From Plasmodium malariae (lineage: Eukaryota; Apicomplexa; Aconoidasida; Haemosporida; Plasmodiidae), in contig NC_041785.1 in assembly GCF_900090045.1 (NCBI RefSeq), positions 372,001 to 436,000 on the forward strand: DNA of 64,000 nucleotides, in the 5' to 3' direction. Positions 14,578 through 27,310 of the stretch are shown here, one piece after another. A model generated the notes under the pieces. That model saw only the letters and a program-made list of their open reading frames with translations. It did not search any database and was not told the DNA's origin. Position 1 is the stretch's first letter. Every line of letters starts with the position of its first letter. Position numbers and translations under genes: made by a program.

Positions 14578-17500
14578 ATAAGTGCGAACAAATCGAGTAA
14601 TATATAATATCATATCTTAAAACTAGCAATTCAAGAAATCAGTTACTAATAAAAGAAGAGAAAAAAGAAAGAATATAATATGTAATGGTACAGATAAAAA
14701 TAAGATAATAAGAAATTTTCAAAATCAGTATAATTCTATTGTTGTTTTTAATGCATATTATAGTATTTTACTTCTATTATAGAACAAGGATATACATAGT
14801 AAAGTGAAAAATACATTTTAATCTAAAATGTCTTACAAAATTAATGCGAATGTACAAATTAATTGAAAATTAGACTGTTTAAGTAGTGGATTAGTATTTA
14901 TAGGTAAAATTTATGGAACATTTTTTGAAATTGTTTATAATATATATATATATATATATACGAATGTTCAAGTCTTATTTTTTTTACGTAATATATGCCT
15001 AATAATTCTTTAATACTGCAAAAGAAATTTTTTTTCTGTTTTCTTTTAAGTCATTTGTATTCTTTTTATTTTATTTTATTTTCTTAAATATATATTTAAG
15101 CCCTATATTCTATAATTATTATTGATATAAAATATGTATCCAACTTTTTCTGTATTTGCGTATTTATATAAATCATCCCAAATATTTTTTAATAAGTTTT
15201 ATAAGAATTATTTTATTTTATTGTTTTTTGTGGCCTTTTTAAATATACATCTACATAAAATTGTATCCAAGTGTTAATCTTTTAAAAAAAAAAAAGAAAT
15301 AAATCTTATAATGACTATATTATATTTTATTAAATAATTATTATATTGATATTATTTTCATGTAAACCTGTCGTTTTATAAACAAAATGTCTATTTCCAG
15401 TTATCCGTTATTGAGAACAGCTATAAAATTACCATTAAGTTTCTGATTTATCTCAATGTGCATTTTCTGTTAGTCATTTTGTGTATGCATACTTTTTTCT
15501 GCTAATAATAATTATCTTGATTCAACTATTAATGTATTATGGTAAAATATGACAATGTAATTTTCCTTTCGTTGTTTATAATATAAAATCAGTCCTTCTG
15601 TCAATGGATATGTAAAAATATCAAGAGTTTTTTTTTTTTTTATTTCTTTATTCTTATTATTTTTTGTACTAAATTTACTAACCCTATTCCAATGAAATAA
15701 TATAACTTTTTTTTCTTCTACCATGTAATTTACACTTAAAAATATGATACTGTGTACCACTTTTTTATTTTTCCAAGTAAAATTTTATTAGTATTTATTT
15801 TTTTTCACCTTATGTTACTTTGAATACACAATATTACACGACTTCATTAGTTTTATTTTATTTTCAAGCAATAAATTTTTATATTGAGCATTCTTTTTCA
15901 TTTTCGAATTTAAAGCAATCTACACATTTTTTCCCCTTTTAGTTTAACTTAAATATATTTATTTATAGTTTCTATAATAATTGCACGTACAATTGCTATT
16001 TTTTATTTTTACTTTAACAGCAACTATTCAAATTATTTGGTTATTTTTCATCTTTTTAATAATTGATTATCATCATTCTATACATATTTTTTTGGCGTAT
16101 TCTCTTCTAATACTAAGGTATGAAAGAAATTTAGTTTTTATGTAACCTTTATCTTTGCGATTCATAAACTGATACTAATGTTCAATATTATTATATATAT
16201 ACATATATTAACTTCCAATCTTTCTTGGGCTACTAATAGCGTAGTACAAATATATATGTATATAGTACTTTATCGCGTATTTTATCATTATACATTTTGA
16301 ATTTTATTTTTAATATAAATTTTTTGCAATTACATTAATGAAAACTTTAATACTAATTTTTATTCTTGTCCTAAATTTTTATACAGTAACAATTTGATTA
16401 TATTTTTTCAAAGATTTTATTGTATATTATGTTGTTATTTCAATTCCCTTTTTAAATAAATTGCCATTTTTAATTAACCTTTATTTTAATATATTTTTCC
16501 ATATATTTTTATCCATTTTACTACGTATTATTTTTACACCAGCATTTTTGAATATCTTTTTATGTTATTGAGTGCTATGTTTTTGTTTTTACTTATTTTA
16601 TGACGTTCCTTTTTGTTAATTCCATTTAAAGTTGAATTACAGTGTTATTATAAAATTATTTATTTAATAAAACTATCGCCCAACTATAAAAGAAAAAAAG
16701 ATAAAAGTATGCCTTTTCACCTTATAACTGATTTGTTATTATGTGTATGGAACAAGTAAAATAAATTAATGATAACATACTATCTTATTCCATTTGGAGT
16801 TATATGATATATAATCGCATAATGTTACTCTACTTCATCGTTGTAACTTGGAACAAATTTACATACATGTTCTCTTTTATCATGAAGTTCACCTAATACA
16901 TATATACTTATACATATATAAAGATATAGATTTTGCTTATTAAAAGTTAATTCTGTCATGGTTAAATTTAAATAATTATTATATTATATTTTTTGACGTA
17001 CCACTTTATATTTTACATCCATGGTTCTTTCTCCTTTGTTTTATAACTATTTTCTGTTTTATGCTTTTCTGTTAATTTTAATATTTTTTTTTTTTTTTGT
17101 AGCTTTTAGTACAATATGAGTAGCCTTATATTTTCATAATATATAAGTTGTTTTAGCAAATTATTTATTTTTTGTAAATTTGTTTTTTTTTTTCTTGTAA
17201 TGGCATATGTATTTAATAGTGTATCAAATTCTAAATAAGTTTATGATTACAAAATTGTACTTATATATATGATATATATTAAAATTTTTGTTGAAGCGTT
17301 TATTTTTTTAATTGAATTGTTCCCTCTTTGAGTCAATCTTTTCCATTATGTACTAAGAACTTATGTTCATAAAAGTTTCTTTTAATAAGCCTTTTTTATG
17401 AGAAAATTTCCTATAATTGTTATAATATTATCATTCGAAATATTACTACTATCATAATAGGGAAAAAAAAATTTTATTTTATAAATATTTAAATTTAAAA

Positions 17501-18346
17501 TATTTTAAAAAAGTTTTTCATAAATAGTATTAAAATGGGCGTTTATGTGTCTTTACAAGTATGCATTATTAACAAAACTGAATAATGAAATATTCGTAAG
17601 AATAATTTACTTACTATAGTTAAAAAAAAAAAATAAATAAAAAACATAATTTTAATTAAAATTGGAATTAAATTCCCAATATTATAAAAAAGTTACACTA
17701 ATTTACATTAAGTATATGAATAATTATATTATAAGGTAATCCCATAAAACTTCTAATATGTTTTATTCAAAGAGCTTTACTTCTTCAAGACTTATATTTA
17801 AGTGTGAAAACCTATTCTCTTTTTTGATCTTTATTAAATTTTATAAATATCTTTTCCTTCATTTCTATACTTAGTGTAATGATATATTATATTATTAATT
17901 ATTATTTATATTCTATATTTCGCACTATTTCAAAATTATTGATCTACGTATATTCACTAATGATGAAATTTAGAAAGTTTGTTTAACATTTCACAATAGA
18001 ATTTCAAATAGTTTGTATAACAAAAAAAAAGCGCATTATAAAAATGGAGTTTTAAACGTATACACACACACACATATATATATATATATTTTTTTTTTTT
18101 TATGAAAGAATATTACCTTCCACAAATCGTATATGTTAACGTATAAAAAGAAAACGATATATTTCGTAAAATACAAAAACAAATTAAGTATAACGTATAG
18201 TTTTACTCTTCTGTAAGTGAATATTTATGTATAAGAACATTATAACAATCATAATTAGGGATAACTAATGATATCTTTTTTTTCTTTGTAGTTCTTGTGT
18301 ATCATATGTACAACTATACATATCAATATTCCTAGTAATCTAACAA
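14578..18346. other. AT-rich intergenic DNA
   Basis: No gene is recognised. The stretch is T-rich on the plus strand, with (TA)n near 14940 and a (CA)n/(TA)n tract at about 18063-18090. Confidence 0.55.
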
Positions 18347-19430
18347 TCAGTCATTCTCCATTTTTTTTTTTGTAACCATTTCTACTTTATTTTTTATACG
18401 TTTATATATATACTTTTTCATTAAACAATAGATTGGTATTAGGAAACAGTAAGATAATATAACATATATAATAGGATGCGAAGTTCCTATTGAACCAGAT
18501 TTTTCCAAATAAAATACATAAAATAAAATAATAAAAGGTATTAATCCCTCTATTACATCATTAACGATTCTAAATATTTTATTTTTTTTCCTGAACTCTA
18601 ATATTTTCCAAATAATTTTTGTTGATATTCCTATTGTACTTACTGTATTTTCTGCATTTTCTGTTTCATCTTTTTTTACATATACTTCTTCATTTTTTAC
18701 AATTCCTTCCTTCAATTCTTCTGTATTTACTATTTCATCTGGCATATTTTCTTTTAAAACAACATTTATTATTTTATTTTCTATCATATAACCTGTGACA
18801 TCATTTATCAGAGCCATCTGTACCTCATTTGGGGTTCCAATAAAATCTAATAAACTTTCTTTTAACTTTTCATTTTTCAATGTATCTTCTTTTAAATATA
18901 CAGTTATATATCTTTTTACTGCATCCAGTATTATATTCAGGTCCCCCAATTGATGAGATATATTTCCTTTTAATTCACCATTTTTTAATATATTTCTTAA
19001 TATATAATTTGTTACAAATCTTATTAGCGCTTGTTGTACTTTATTTAAATCTTCTGTACTTTCTGATTTTTTTTTTTTTAAATTTTCATATTTTAATTCT
19101 ATAAATTCCTCTTGTGTATGCGTTAATAATCTGTTATTTCTTAAAATTAGCACATTCCCATAGTTGTACTCGTAACTCCATGATTTTAAAAATATAGAGC
19201 ACTAAAAAAAAAGGAAAAATATAATTATTATTAAAATATAAAAAAAATGTCTACTTTTTCTAATGTAAGAATTTTAATTTCTTAAAGAAAATATATAATT
19301 TAAAAAAAATAGCATAAATTTCTTAAATGTTTTATAAATTCCACTGTGTAAATTCGTATTTCACCTTAATAGAAAATTGAAAGGTACAATCTAACACAAT
19401 AAATAAAAAAATATTAAAGAAGAGAAACAT
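18347..19430 (-). CDS. Plasmodium exported protein, two transmembrane segments, two exons (306 aa)
   Basis: Exon 1 is 19365-19430 (22 codons, starting MFLFFNIFLFIVL, an obvious signal segment) with a GTGAAA donor. Exon 2 is 18347-19201, after a poly-T TTTTTAG acceptor. The frame joins in phase 0. Soon after the splice the protein reads RNNRLLTHTQEEF (about residues 43-55), a relaxed PEXEL: the Arg and Leu positions are kept, but the fifth position is His instead of Glu/Gln/Asp. A long charged helical region with imperfect LK-rich repeats follows (about 60-200). Then come two hydrophobic segments (GLIPFIILFYVFYL and HPIIYVILSYCFLIPIYCL), separated by a short polar loop, and a basic tail. The layout is that of the red-cell-exported two-transmembrane families of non-falciparum Plasmodium. 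The exact family is not recognised. Confidence 0.8.
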
Positions 19431-21580
19431 AGTATTTTTTCTTTTTTTTTGTGACAATAAATTACGTTCTTTTTCCAAATTCGCCCCTATAAAATTGTTT
19501 GCTACGTAATAATAACATCTTCACATTAATAATTATATTTCTGATATAAACATTTTTCTTATTGGTTTTATTTTTTTTTTTTTTTAGTTTTTAATTGAAA
19601 TTTTTAAATAAATATTGTACAAAATAAATATTAAACTAATATTATGGTGACTATATTTGCCTTAGAATTATTTTATTTTTTTATTCTTTAATAAAATTAA
19701 CGTATAAATTTTTTATAATAAAAATAGGTTCGTCAATCCACAAATGTAGTATTAATTATGTATTATTAATTAAACAAACATATATATACATAAATATTAT
19801 ATATTAATTATTATTATGTGAAACACTTCATATTTATATTAACTTTTTTATTAAAGAGGAAAAAATCTAGTATATTTGTAGAAATCTGTAGAAAATTATG
19901 TTGATAATTAATGCGTTAAAAAATAGTAATTATATAAAAACACTTTCATACGTTTTTTCATATGTTCAAAGATTATGATAAATTTTTTTAATTGTGTGAT
20001 TGAAAGTCGTAATAATTATGATTATGATGTTCAAATGAAAAGTTCGTTGTTATAATAATAATATATACCATTATTTATAATAACAATAATATGAACTCAC
20101 AATATAAAATATAAAATAGTGGGGAATCATTTTTAAAATTTTAAAAATCCTAAGGATAACATACCAAAAGATATTTAAAGGGACAATAATATTTGTATAA
20201 TACTATGATGTATTAATTTTTTTTTTTTTTTCCTTTATAAAATTCAGAAATGTAGCTATAGTCCTATTTTTTCAGATATACAGTTTTTAGTGAAATTCAT
20301 TTTTTCAAACTTAAAGAAAAAAATTTTTTTTTATAAATTATACAGTCATATAATTCAATGAATTTTTTTTAAAACACACAGTTAAAATATGCTTAAAAGT
20401 ATAATGTGTATATGGATTCCTTTATTACATGGTACATCAAAAGCTAAAAGTCATATATGTTAAAATACGTGCATATATAACCTTTGTAGAAGTTAAATGC
20501 AATATTGGTTTCATGTGACATTGTGTTATGACTTATTTTAAAAAAAATTATATACACGTTTTATTTGTATGCTAATATGTAACAAATTTTCATTCATCCT
20601 CCAACTGTTCTTTAACAAAAAATGAACATTTTTAATACATGTGGATAAGAATATAGGATTTAATAAAAATAATACATTTCCATATTTTTTAATTTCTTGT
20701 AGGTATTAATACAAACATACATATATAAATTTATTCAATGATATTATTTGAAAAAGCTCAACTGTTGATATATAAGTTTATTATAAATAAAGGACGGGAA
20801 AAAAAAGACACAATATAATATTTTGATAATAAAAAATATATAATTTCCCCATATGTTTTTTCCAAGAATTGAAAAAACTTCAGTATTATTTATCTTTAAA
20901 AATAAAAAATTTGATATATGAACACATTTTCGTCCTTCTTTTAAAAATACTTCCATTAAAATAATTTCTTCACAAACGAAAACATATATATCATTAAGAA
21001 AATTCTTACTACACAAAAATATACCACAATATATATAAAATATATTTTTAATCTTTTTCCTTTTCTTCTTTTTTTTGTTTGAAATTAATTCTTTATATTT
21101 AATAGTAATATATAAATTGACAATTCTTTATCCCTTTTATTTTACATTTCATAGTTTTTTAAAATAATACCTTTTTTCATTATTTAAATAAGGAAAATTT
21201 ATAAAATATTTAATAAAAAAATATAAATACAAAAAAGTAATAAAACATGGAACAACTAAATTTCTTGAAAAAGAGTTTATGGAATAATGCGTTAAAGGAA
21301 AAAATCAAAATTATTTCAAAATATAAAAGCCACTTTATACAACATCAATCATGAAAACCCCATTACAAAAGGAAATTTTTTTACTTCGTGTAATTTGATA
21401 AATAATAGCATAACGGTTATAAATTTATATATATATAACTTAGAAAAAAAGGAGTAATTTCAAATTTTGTTGAATGGTTAAAATTAAAATATATTAAATA
21501 GTATGCCCAAAACACACAAATTAAGGCATTTTTTTTATATACATAATTTTTTTTCATTTTTTCGTTTTCTTTGTTTTTTA

Positions 21581-21665
<85 letters not shown>

Positions 21666-22673
21666 CCTTTTTTTTTTTTTTTTTTTTTTTTGTTTTTTTC
21701 CTTTTTTTTTGTTTTTTTTTTTTTTTGTTTTTTTTATTTTTTTGTTTTTTTTTGTTTTTTTTCCTTTTTTTTTTTTTTTTTGTTTTTTTCTTCATTTATA
21801 AATAGCAATACTTCACGTAAAAAATTTTTATAGAATAAATGTTTCTGCTTTTTTTTGTATAAATAGATTTTACCGTACTACCAGAAGATCATTTTATACG
21901 AAGTTTGTGATTGTATCTTTTGTAAAAATGTTCTTCTTAAAAGAAAATAAATTTATTTCTTTTTATTTTATATATTGTTCTTGTTAAACCATTTTAAAAA
22001 ATATATATATAACCAAAAATAAGATATTTAACACTTTAAATAATATTTTGTTAATACATTAACGTAAAACTGTTTATATACATATATTTATTTATATATA
22101 TATGTTTATAATATAAATGATTCCATTTAGAAGATTAAAAGTTGAATATAGCGCTGTTACAAATATAGCAAAAATAAGGAATCGCATATATTTAACAGTT
22201 TCATATGAAAGTTAATATATGGATATAATATAATATTAATAATTAGGTTGCATATAATTTATATTGTAATTATTGCTTTTTTAAGAACATGCTTTTTATT
22301 TGAATATATTTAAGATATAAATAGTTATATTATATATATTATGTTTATTTATTTTTTTTTTTTTAAATATATATTTAACCTAAAATTTAACTACTATGTC
22401 ATTTATTTTTTTTTTTTTTTCAAATTATTTATTTAATTTTGAATATTTCATGTTTTAGTAGAACAACTACATAATCTAAAAATCCATATATATTCAATAT
22501 ATATTAGAATTGTTAACTCTCTACATAATAATTTTAGATAAATTTTACTTTAAAATAATTATAAAAAAAAAAAAAATTTTACAGTTGAAAACATCAATAA
22601 TTCGATAATTCGATATTTTTTTATAATATTGTATATATGTAAAATCAAAAAAAAAGTAGAAAATTAGAGAAAA
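19431..22673. other. AT-rich intergenic DNA with a giant poly-T tract
   Basis: No gene is recognised. A 250-residue-scale Phe-rich/Lys-rich pair of frames at 21503-21805 is only the translation of a long poly-T tract. It separates the divergently transcribed exported-protein genes at 18-19 kb and 22.7-23.6 kb. Confidence 0.6.
21575..21790. repeat. Poly-T tract of about 210 bp with C and G interruptions
   Basis: Almost pure T on the plus strand, broken only by CC pairs, single G bases and one A. It lies about 0.9 kb upstream of the PHIST-like gene. Its exact length may be uncertain in the assembly. Confidence 0.9.
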
Positions 22674-23595
22674 ATGAATAGTTTCAGTATTTTAAATGTT
22701 AACAAAAATTCAAGGAATGAAACTAATGTAGGAAAAAAATGGACTGTAATAACATCACTATTGCCTACATTGGGAAAATCCTGTCGTAAATATGCAAGCT
22801 TAAATATATTTACCGTTTTTATTAGTTTAAACTTATTATACTTTTTATTTTCAAATTATTATTCACCTTATTGGAATGTGAAGTAATATTTTTAAGTTAA
22901 AATTATATACATATATATATAAGCATACTAGTTCAGGGAAGAAATTATGTTTTTCTTTTAATTTCATACAGTATAAATAATTGAGGAACATATATTTACA
23001 TGAGAATGCATATGAGACCTATATCTCTTTAATTTATAGGGACCATGTAAAAAGCCCAAACAGTAGAAACGTATTTCAAAGTGATATAGAATTAAGACAT
23101 AGAAGAATAGTGGCTGAACAAAGTAGTTCTCTTAGACCTTGGGAAAGGGATTTCCAAATAGTAAAAGATATAAACGACAAAAAACTTAAAAGGCATAATT
23201 CACCATACTTGAAGGAATACAATGATTTAAACATGATAAATCAAATAAGTGCAAACTCTTCTACAAAATGGAAAACTGTATTAAAAGAAATGAGAGAACA
23301 TTATGATGAATGTACGCGTAATATGGACGACAAATGGAAAAATTATATTTGGTATAATGTATGGGCAAAACTTTATTTACAAAAAGCACATGATGCTATA
23401 AATAAAACATTAGCAGATTTAAATAATTCTTATGTATATAAGGAAAAAGCTATTAATACTTGGTTCCAGAATACTAAAGAAGACATGGATCTTTTTATAT
23501 CGCACATTAAGAGTTGCTTAAAGAATAAGCATAATAATGATGAAAAAAAAAAAATAAATCTGGATAATATTAAAATCCCAACATTACGAAAGTAA
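22674..23595 (+). CDS. PHIST-like Plasmodium exported protein, two exons (272 aa)
   Basis: Exon 1 is 22674-22882 and exon 2 is 22986-23595. The donor is GTAATA and the acceptor is TTGAG at 22981-22985, joined in phase 2. The nearer CAG acceptor at 22969-22971 would put a stop in the frame, so the later AG is chosen. Exon 1 has a recessed hydrophobic segment (about residues 43-62, SLNIFTVFISLNLLYFLF), as in many exported proteins. Residues 107-115 read RHRRIVAEQ, a PEXEL-like RIVAE with Val instead of Leu. The C-terminal part (about 150-255) is helical with spaced Trp/Tyr (KWKTVLKEM, DDKWKNYIWYNVW, INTWFQNTKEDMDLF). It resembles the PHIST domain, whose known members act in red-cell remodelling. 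The domain call rests on pattern only. Confidence 0.72.
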
Positions 23596-24605
23596 GGGAG
23601 CATAATTTATGAAGAAATTTTGAAAAATGTAAAAAAAAAAAAAAAAAAGATTGCACATACATATTGAATAAATTTAGAATAAAATGTTACCTATTTTTTA
23701 TATTATTTATGTTTTATGACTTCCGTAGAATTTTTATAATAAATGTGGAAAAAAGTTTATTTTAGTTAAATATATAACTCATTATAAAAGATAAAAATAC
23801 AAATACACCGATAAGATGTGTTAATAATACGTAATAAAAATAACTTTTATAGACAACATATTTTAAATACTACCATATCTTTATTTGCAGGTGCACCCAT
23901 GAAAATGTTAAGGCTACCGTTTTTCATAAGTAGCACATATAAGGAATATGAACGAAATAAGGAAATAACGGATAAAAAAATAATAATACATTTTTAAATA
24001 ACTTATAAGGACATAAGAAAAATGAAAATGCATATGGACGGAAATAATAATTACCAAAAGCAATTTATATGTACATAGTTACGTGGGGACTAAGAAATAT
24101 TTTATAAAACGAGTACTGCATATATATATATATATATTATATATGTAGTGAAGGGGGTATAAATATAATTGGTTAATAGTAATTTAGAGAATTGTGTAAC
24201 TATAGGAGCTTATTTATTTGTTATGCTGTTGATATATTTTTTTGTTTTTTACCCATTGATAATAAAATAAGTTATTCAAAATATTTGTATTTTTTAGTTA
24301 AATGTCTTTTAAAAGGAAAAAAGTGAGTACTAATAACATTATGAAAAAAATAAGTATATTATTACAAGTAAAAAAAATAGATAATTCTTAATGTTTTAGA
24401 GAAAATATGTAAAATCAAAGTACACAATATTGTTAACGGAAAATAGTAGAAATGAAGAAAAAAGAGAAAGAGTAAAAAATTAAAAGTGCTTAAATGTTTT
24501 TATATAAGGATGAAATTAGTGTATGAAGAAAAGTAATTATACGAGAATATTATAAACTGATGAATATTTATTACAACAAAATAATTATAATTGAACTTTA
24601 ATTTT

Positions 24606-24726
24606 TTGAACGTTATTTGAACATTATTTGAACGTTATTTGAACATTATTTGAACGTTATTTGAACGTTATTTGATTATTATTTGAACATTATTTGAACA
24701 TTATTTGAACATTATTTGAACATTAG
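24606..24726. repeat. 11-bp tandem array, 11 copies
   Basis: Eleven head-to-tail copies of TTGAACRTTAT. The sixth base alternates between G and A, and one copy is altered (TTGATTATTAT). The period is exact throughout. Confidence 0.95.
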
Positions 24727-26508
24727 TGTTTACACAGAAAAACATTAAAATATAATAATGATGATGTTTTGTTTCTTTGTTTATTAATTTAAACAAGTAG
24801 TTTTTACTGCAATAAAAAAATATTTTTCTTGTACATAATTCAAAATAAACTTCATTGATGTAATTTTTTTTTGTACTCGAACTTTATTATTGTACTGATT
24901 TTAATATTAAAAAAAACATAATACATTAATATTTTCTGATAATATTATATGTAGATATAGGTATACATATATATAGCATACATTATTTAAACATTATAAA
25001 ATTTTCAAATCATTTTTAATTTCAAACCTTTAAGAGAATATTACAGCATGCCTTGTATGTTGCGGCACAATGAAAAACATACAAAGAATACAAGTATTAT
25101 ATAACACGAATAAAAAGATTGCTTACAAAAATGTAAAAAAACGAACTTTAATTATATTTCTATGAATTAATATATATACTTTTTCGTACACTTAATATGT
25201 GTATCATAAACGTTCATACGCTTATAAATTTGGTCATATAAAATAAAAGATATATGAAAAACATTCAAAACACAGATATATCTTCCCCCTTCATTATATA
25301 TTTTCATTTTTTCTACAATTACATAAATTCCTTTGTACTACCACCATACATATATATATCGTATTTCTTACATTGTCAAGTAATAAAATAGTGACGCTTA
25401 CATTTCTTCTGTATATTTTGAATTAAGCATGTAAATTAAAAATATACTTAATAAAATAAATTTACAAATATATAGCTATTTGTAAGCAATTCTTATTAAT
25501 AATGATCTAACTGCACATTTTTACTGTTGCTAATTGTCGATATACAAAATCTTAAGAAGATTTTATAATACTCCTAAAATTAGGTAAAATATGAGATTGT
25601 ACGAATAAATAATGCGGGGCATAAGATAATTGTTATTAATTTTTTTATACTTATTTATATGTAGTTATACTTTCAGCTTGTAAAAAAAAAATACATAAAA
25701 TTATTTTTAAAAATTTTTATATATTTTTTTAATTTTGTTATTTCATTACTAATTTGATAAATGTTTTACAGGAATAATATTTAAGGAAATACATACGTTC
25801 ACTGTCCATACAATACTACATATACATATAAACAATAAATAAATAAATATATATGTAAATATATATGCTTGCAACACAATGTGTACATTTTTAATTTCGA
25901 TAACTTGGATTCCATATAAAAAGTAAAAAAAAAAAGCGTAGTATTTATAAGTTCTTCATAATATAGCAAGAATATAATATTAATCGATGTTTGTACGTAA
26001 AATATAATATAATTTCAATATGCTTAAAACAGATATTTTTTTTTATATATTCGTAGAAGTAACATTTTAAATACATAGGAAAACTGTATTTTGGAAATAC
26101 TGTTTAATTTTCGTTTTTGTATATCTGTACAATTTTTCTTTTTCTTTTTTAAAATCTTAAAGGTTTATAAAATTAATTTTCCTATTTTTTATTTCATGTA
26201 TATTTTTTGATTTGGAAATTTTTTTATGTATCATTGTACATATAACATAAATATATGTAATGTACTGTTTTGTTTATATATATAATGTAACGTTTATGAA
26301 ATTTTATTTAATGGTAAAAACATTTAAACTATTTACATATAAAAATATATACACAAGTATTATCCATTTATATATTTCCTTTTATGTTATATATGTAATT
26401 AAATTCAAGTTAATAGTAAACAATACGTAGAATAATGTCAGTTTAAAAATGTAAATGATTGATAGTTTAGAATTGTAAAAAAATTAATATACATAGGTAT
26501 CTACATAG

Positions 26509-26556
26509 CATCTATTATATTATTATATATATAAAATATATATTATATAATAGATG
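26509..26556. repeat. 48-bp AT-rich inverted repeat
   Basis: CATCTATTATAT at the left end is the exact reverse complement of ATATAATAGATG at the right end. The AT-rich middle is nearly self-complementary, so the whole could form a long hairpin. Confidence 0.8.
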
Positions 26557-26599
26557 ATATTATGAAACATATGGATATTTAAAAAAAAAAAAAGTATAA

Positions 26600-26707
26600 A
26601 TAAAACCTGTATATATAAAAAAAGTTCAGTTAAATGTGAAATAAAATTTACTTTCACATTTCCTTCACTACTCATAGGAATTTTTGTGAAGTGCACAATG
26701 TTTTTTT
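26600..26707 (+). ncRNA. Possible small structured RNA: two stem-loops then a T run
   Basis: ATGTGAAA pairs with TTTCACAT and, just after it, CTTCAC pairs with GTGAAG. A T7 run follows at about 26701-26707, like a polymerase III terminator on the plus strand. No known RNA family is recognised and no box A/B is evident. Confidence 0.25.
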
Positions 26708-26989
26708 AAAAACTTTACCATATAAAAAGTTAAAAATATTATTATTAACAATTCTTATATCATATTTTTTTACGAACTAATTTATAACAAATTTTGTAAT
26801 AAAACTATTTTTGAATGAAATTAAAAAAGAGTACACATTACATAATGTCCTTTGTAAATAAAAGTTCTAATTCCTTCATTAATAAATATGTCCTTAAAAA
26901 AAATAGGAATAACATATCATTCAAAAGATTTAGTATTAATTACAAAATATAATAAAAAAGTTCGCACCTTTTAATTGTTTTCCCAATCC

Positions 26990-27216
26990 TACAAAAAAAA
27001 TTCACAAGTTCTGTTCTCAGTGTTAGCCCTTCACAAATTTTGCTAGCAGTGTGTTAGCGCGCCTTTAAGCCTTTTCACAATATGCTCTTATATTCTGGGA
27101 CTTGAAGACAACAGTTGTTGTGCCTCTCCCGTTTTACATTCACAAAGGCTATTATTAGAATATCGAGTACAAAAATAAGCATTCTCTATCAGAAAACGGT
27201 ATAAACATAAAAGGAA

Positions 27217-27258
<42 letters not shown>

Positions 27259-27310
27259 CTACCTTTTTTAAACCCCCATTCATCATTACCACATGTGGGG
27301 GATACCATGA
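26990..27310. other. GC-rich island with degenerate TTCACAA repeats and hairpins
   Basis: The G+C content is far above the surroundings. TTCACAA occurs four times (near 27000, 27032, 27075 and 27140). Two of these are followed by a related CAGTG(TG)TTAGC segment, giving a degenerate repeat of about 35-45 bp. ACAAC-AGTT-GTTGT near 27108-27122 can form a hairpin within a GGGA...TCCC context, and CCCCCA...TGGGGG at about 27273-27300 can form another. Every frame has stops, so it is not coding. It may be a non-coding RNA gene or a regulatory element. Confidence 0.4.

Noticed and set aside
15512..15760. 82-codon minus-strand frame (MVHSIIFLSVNY...)
   Set aside because: Slightly more mixed composition than noise, but no partner exons, motif or homologue known to me; too weak to call.
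20744..21016. 90-codon minus-strand frame (MCSKNFLNDIYV...)
   Set aside because: No splice partner or family signature. Length is within chance for this composition.
21503..21805. Phe-rich plus frame and Lys-rich minus frame
   Set aside because: Both are translations of the poly-T tract.
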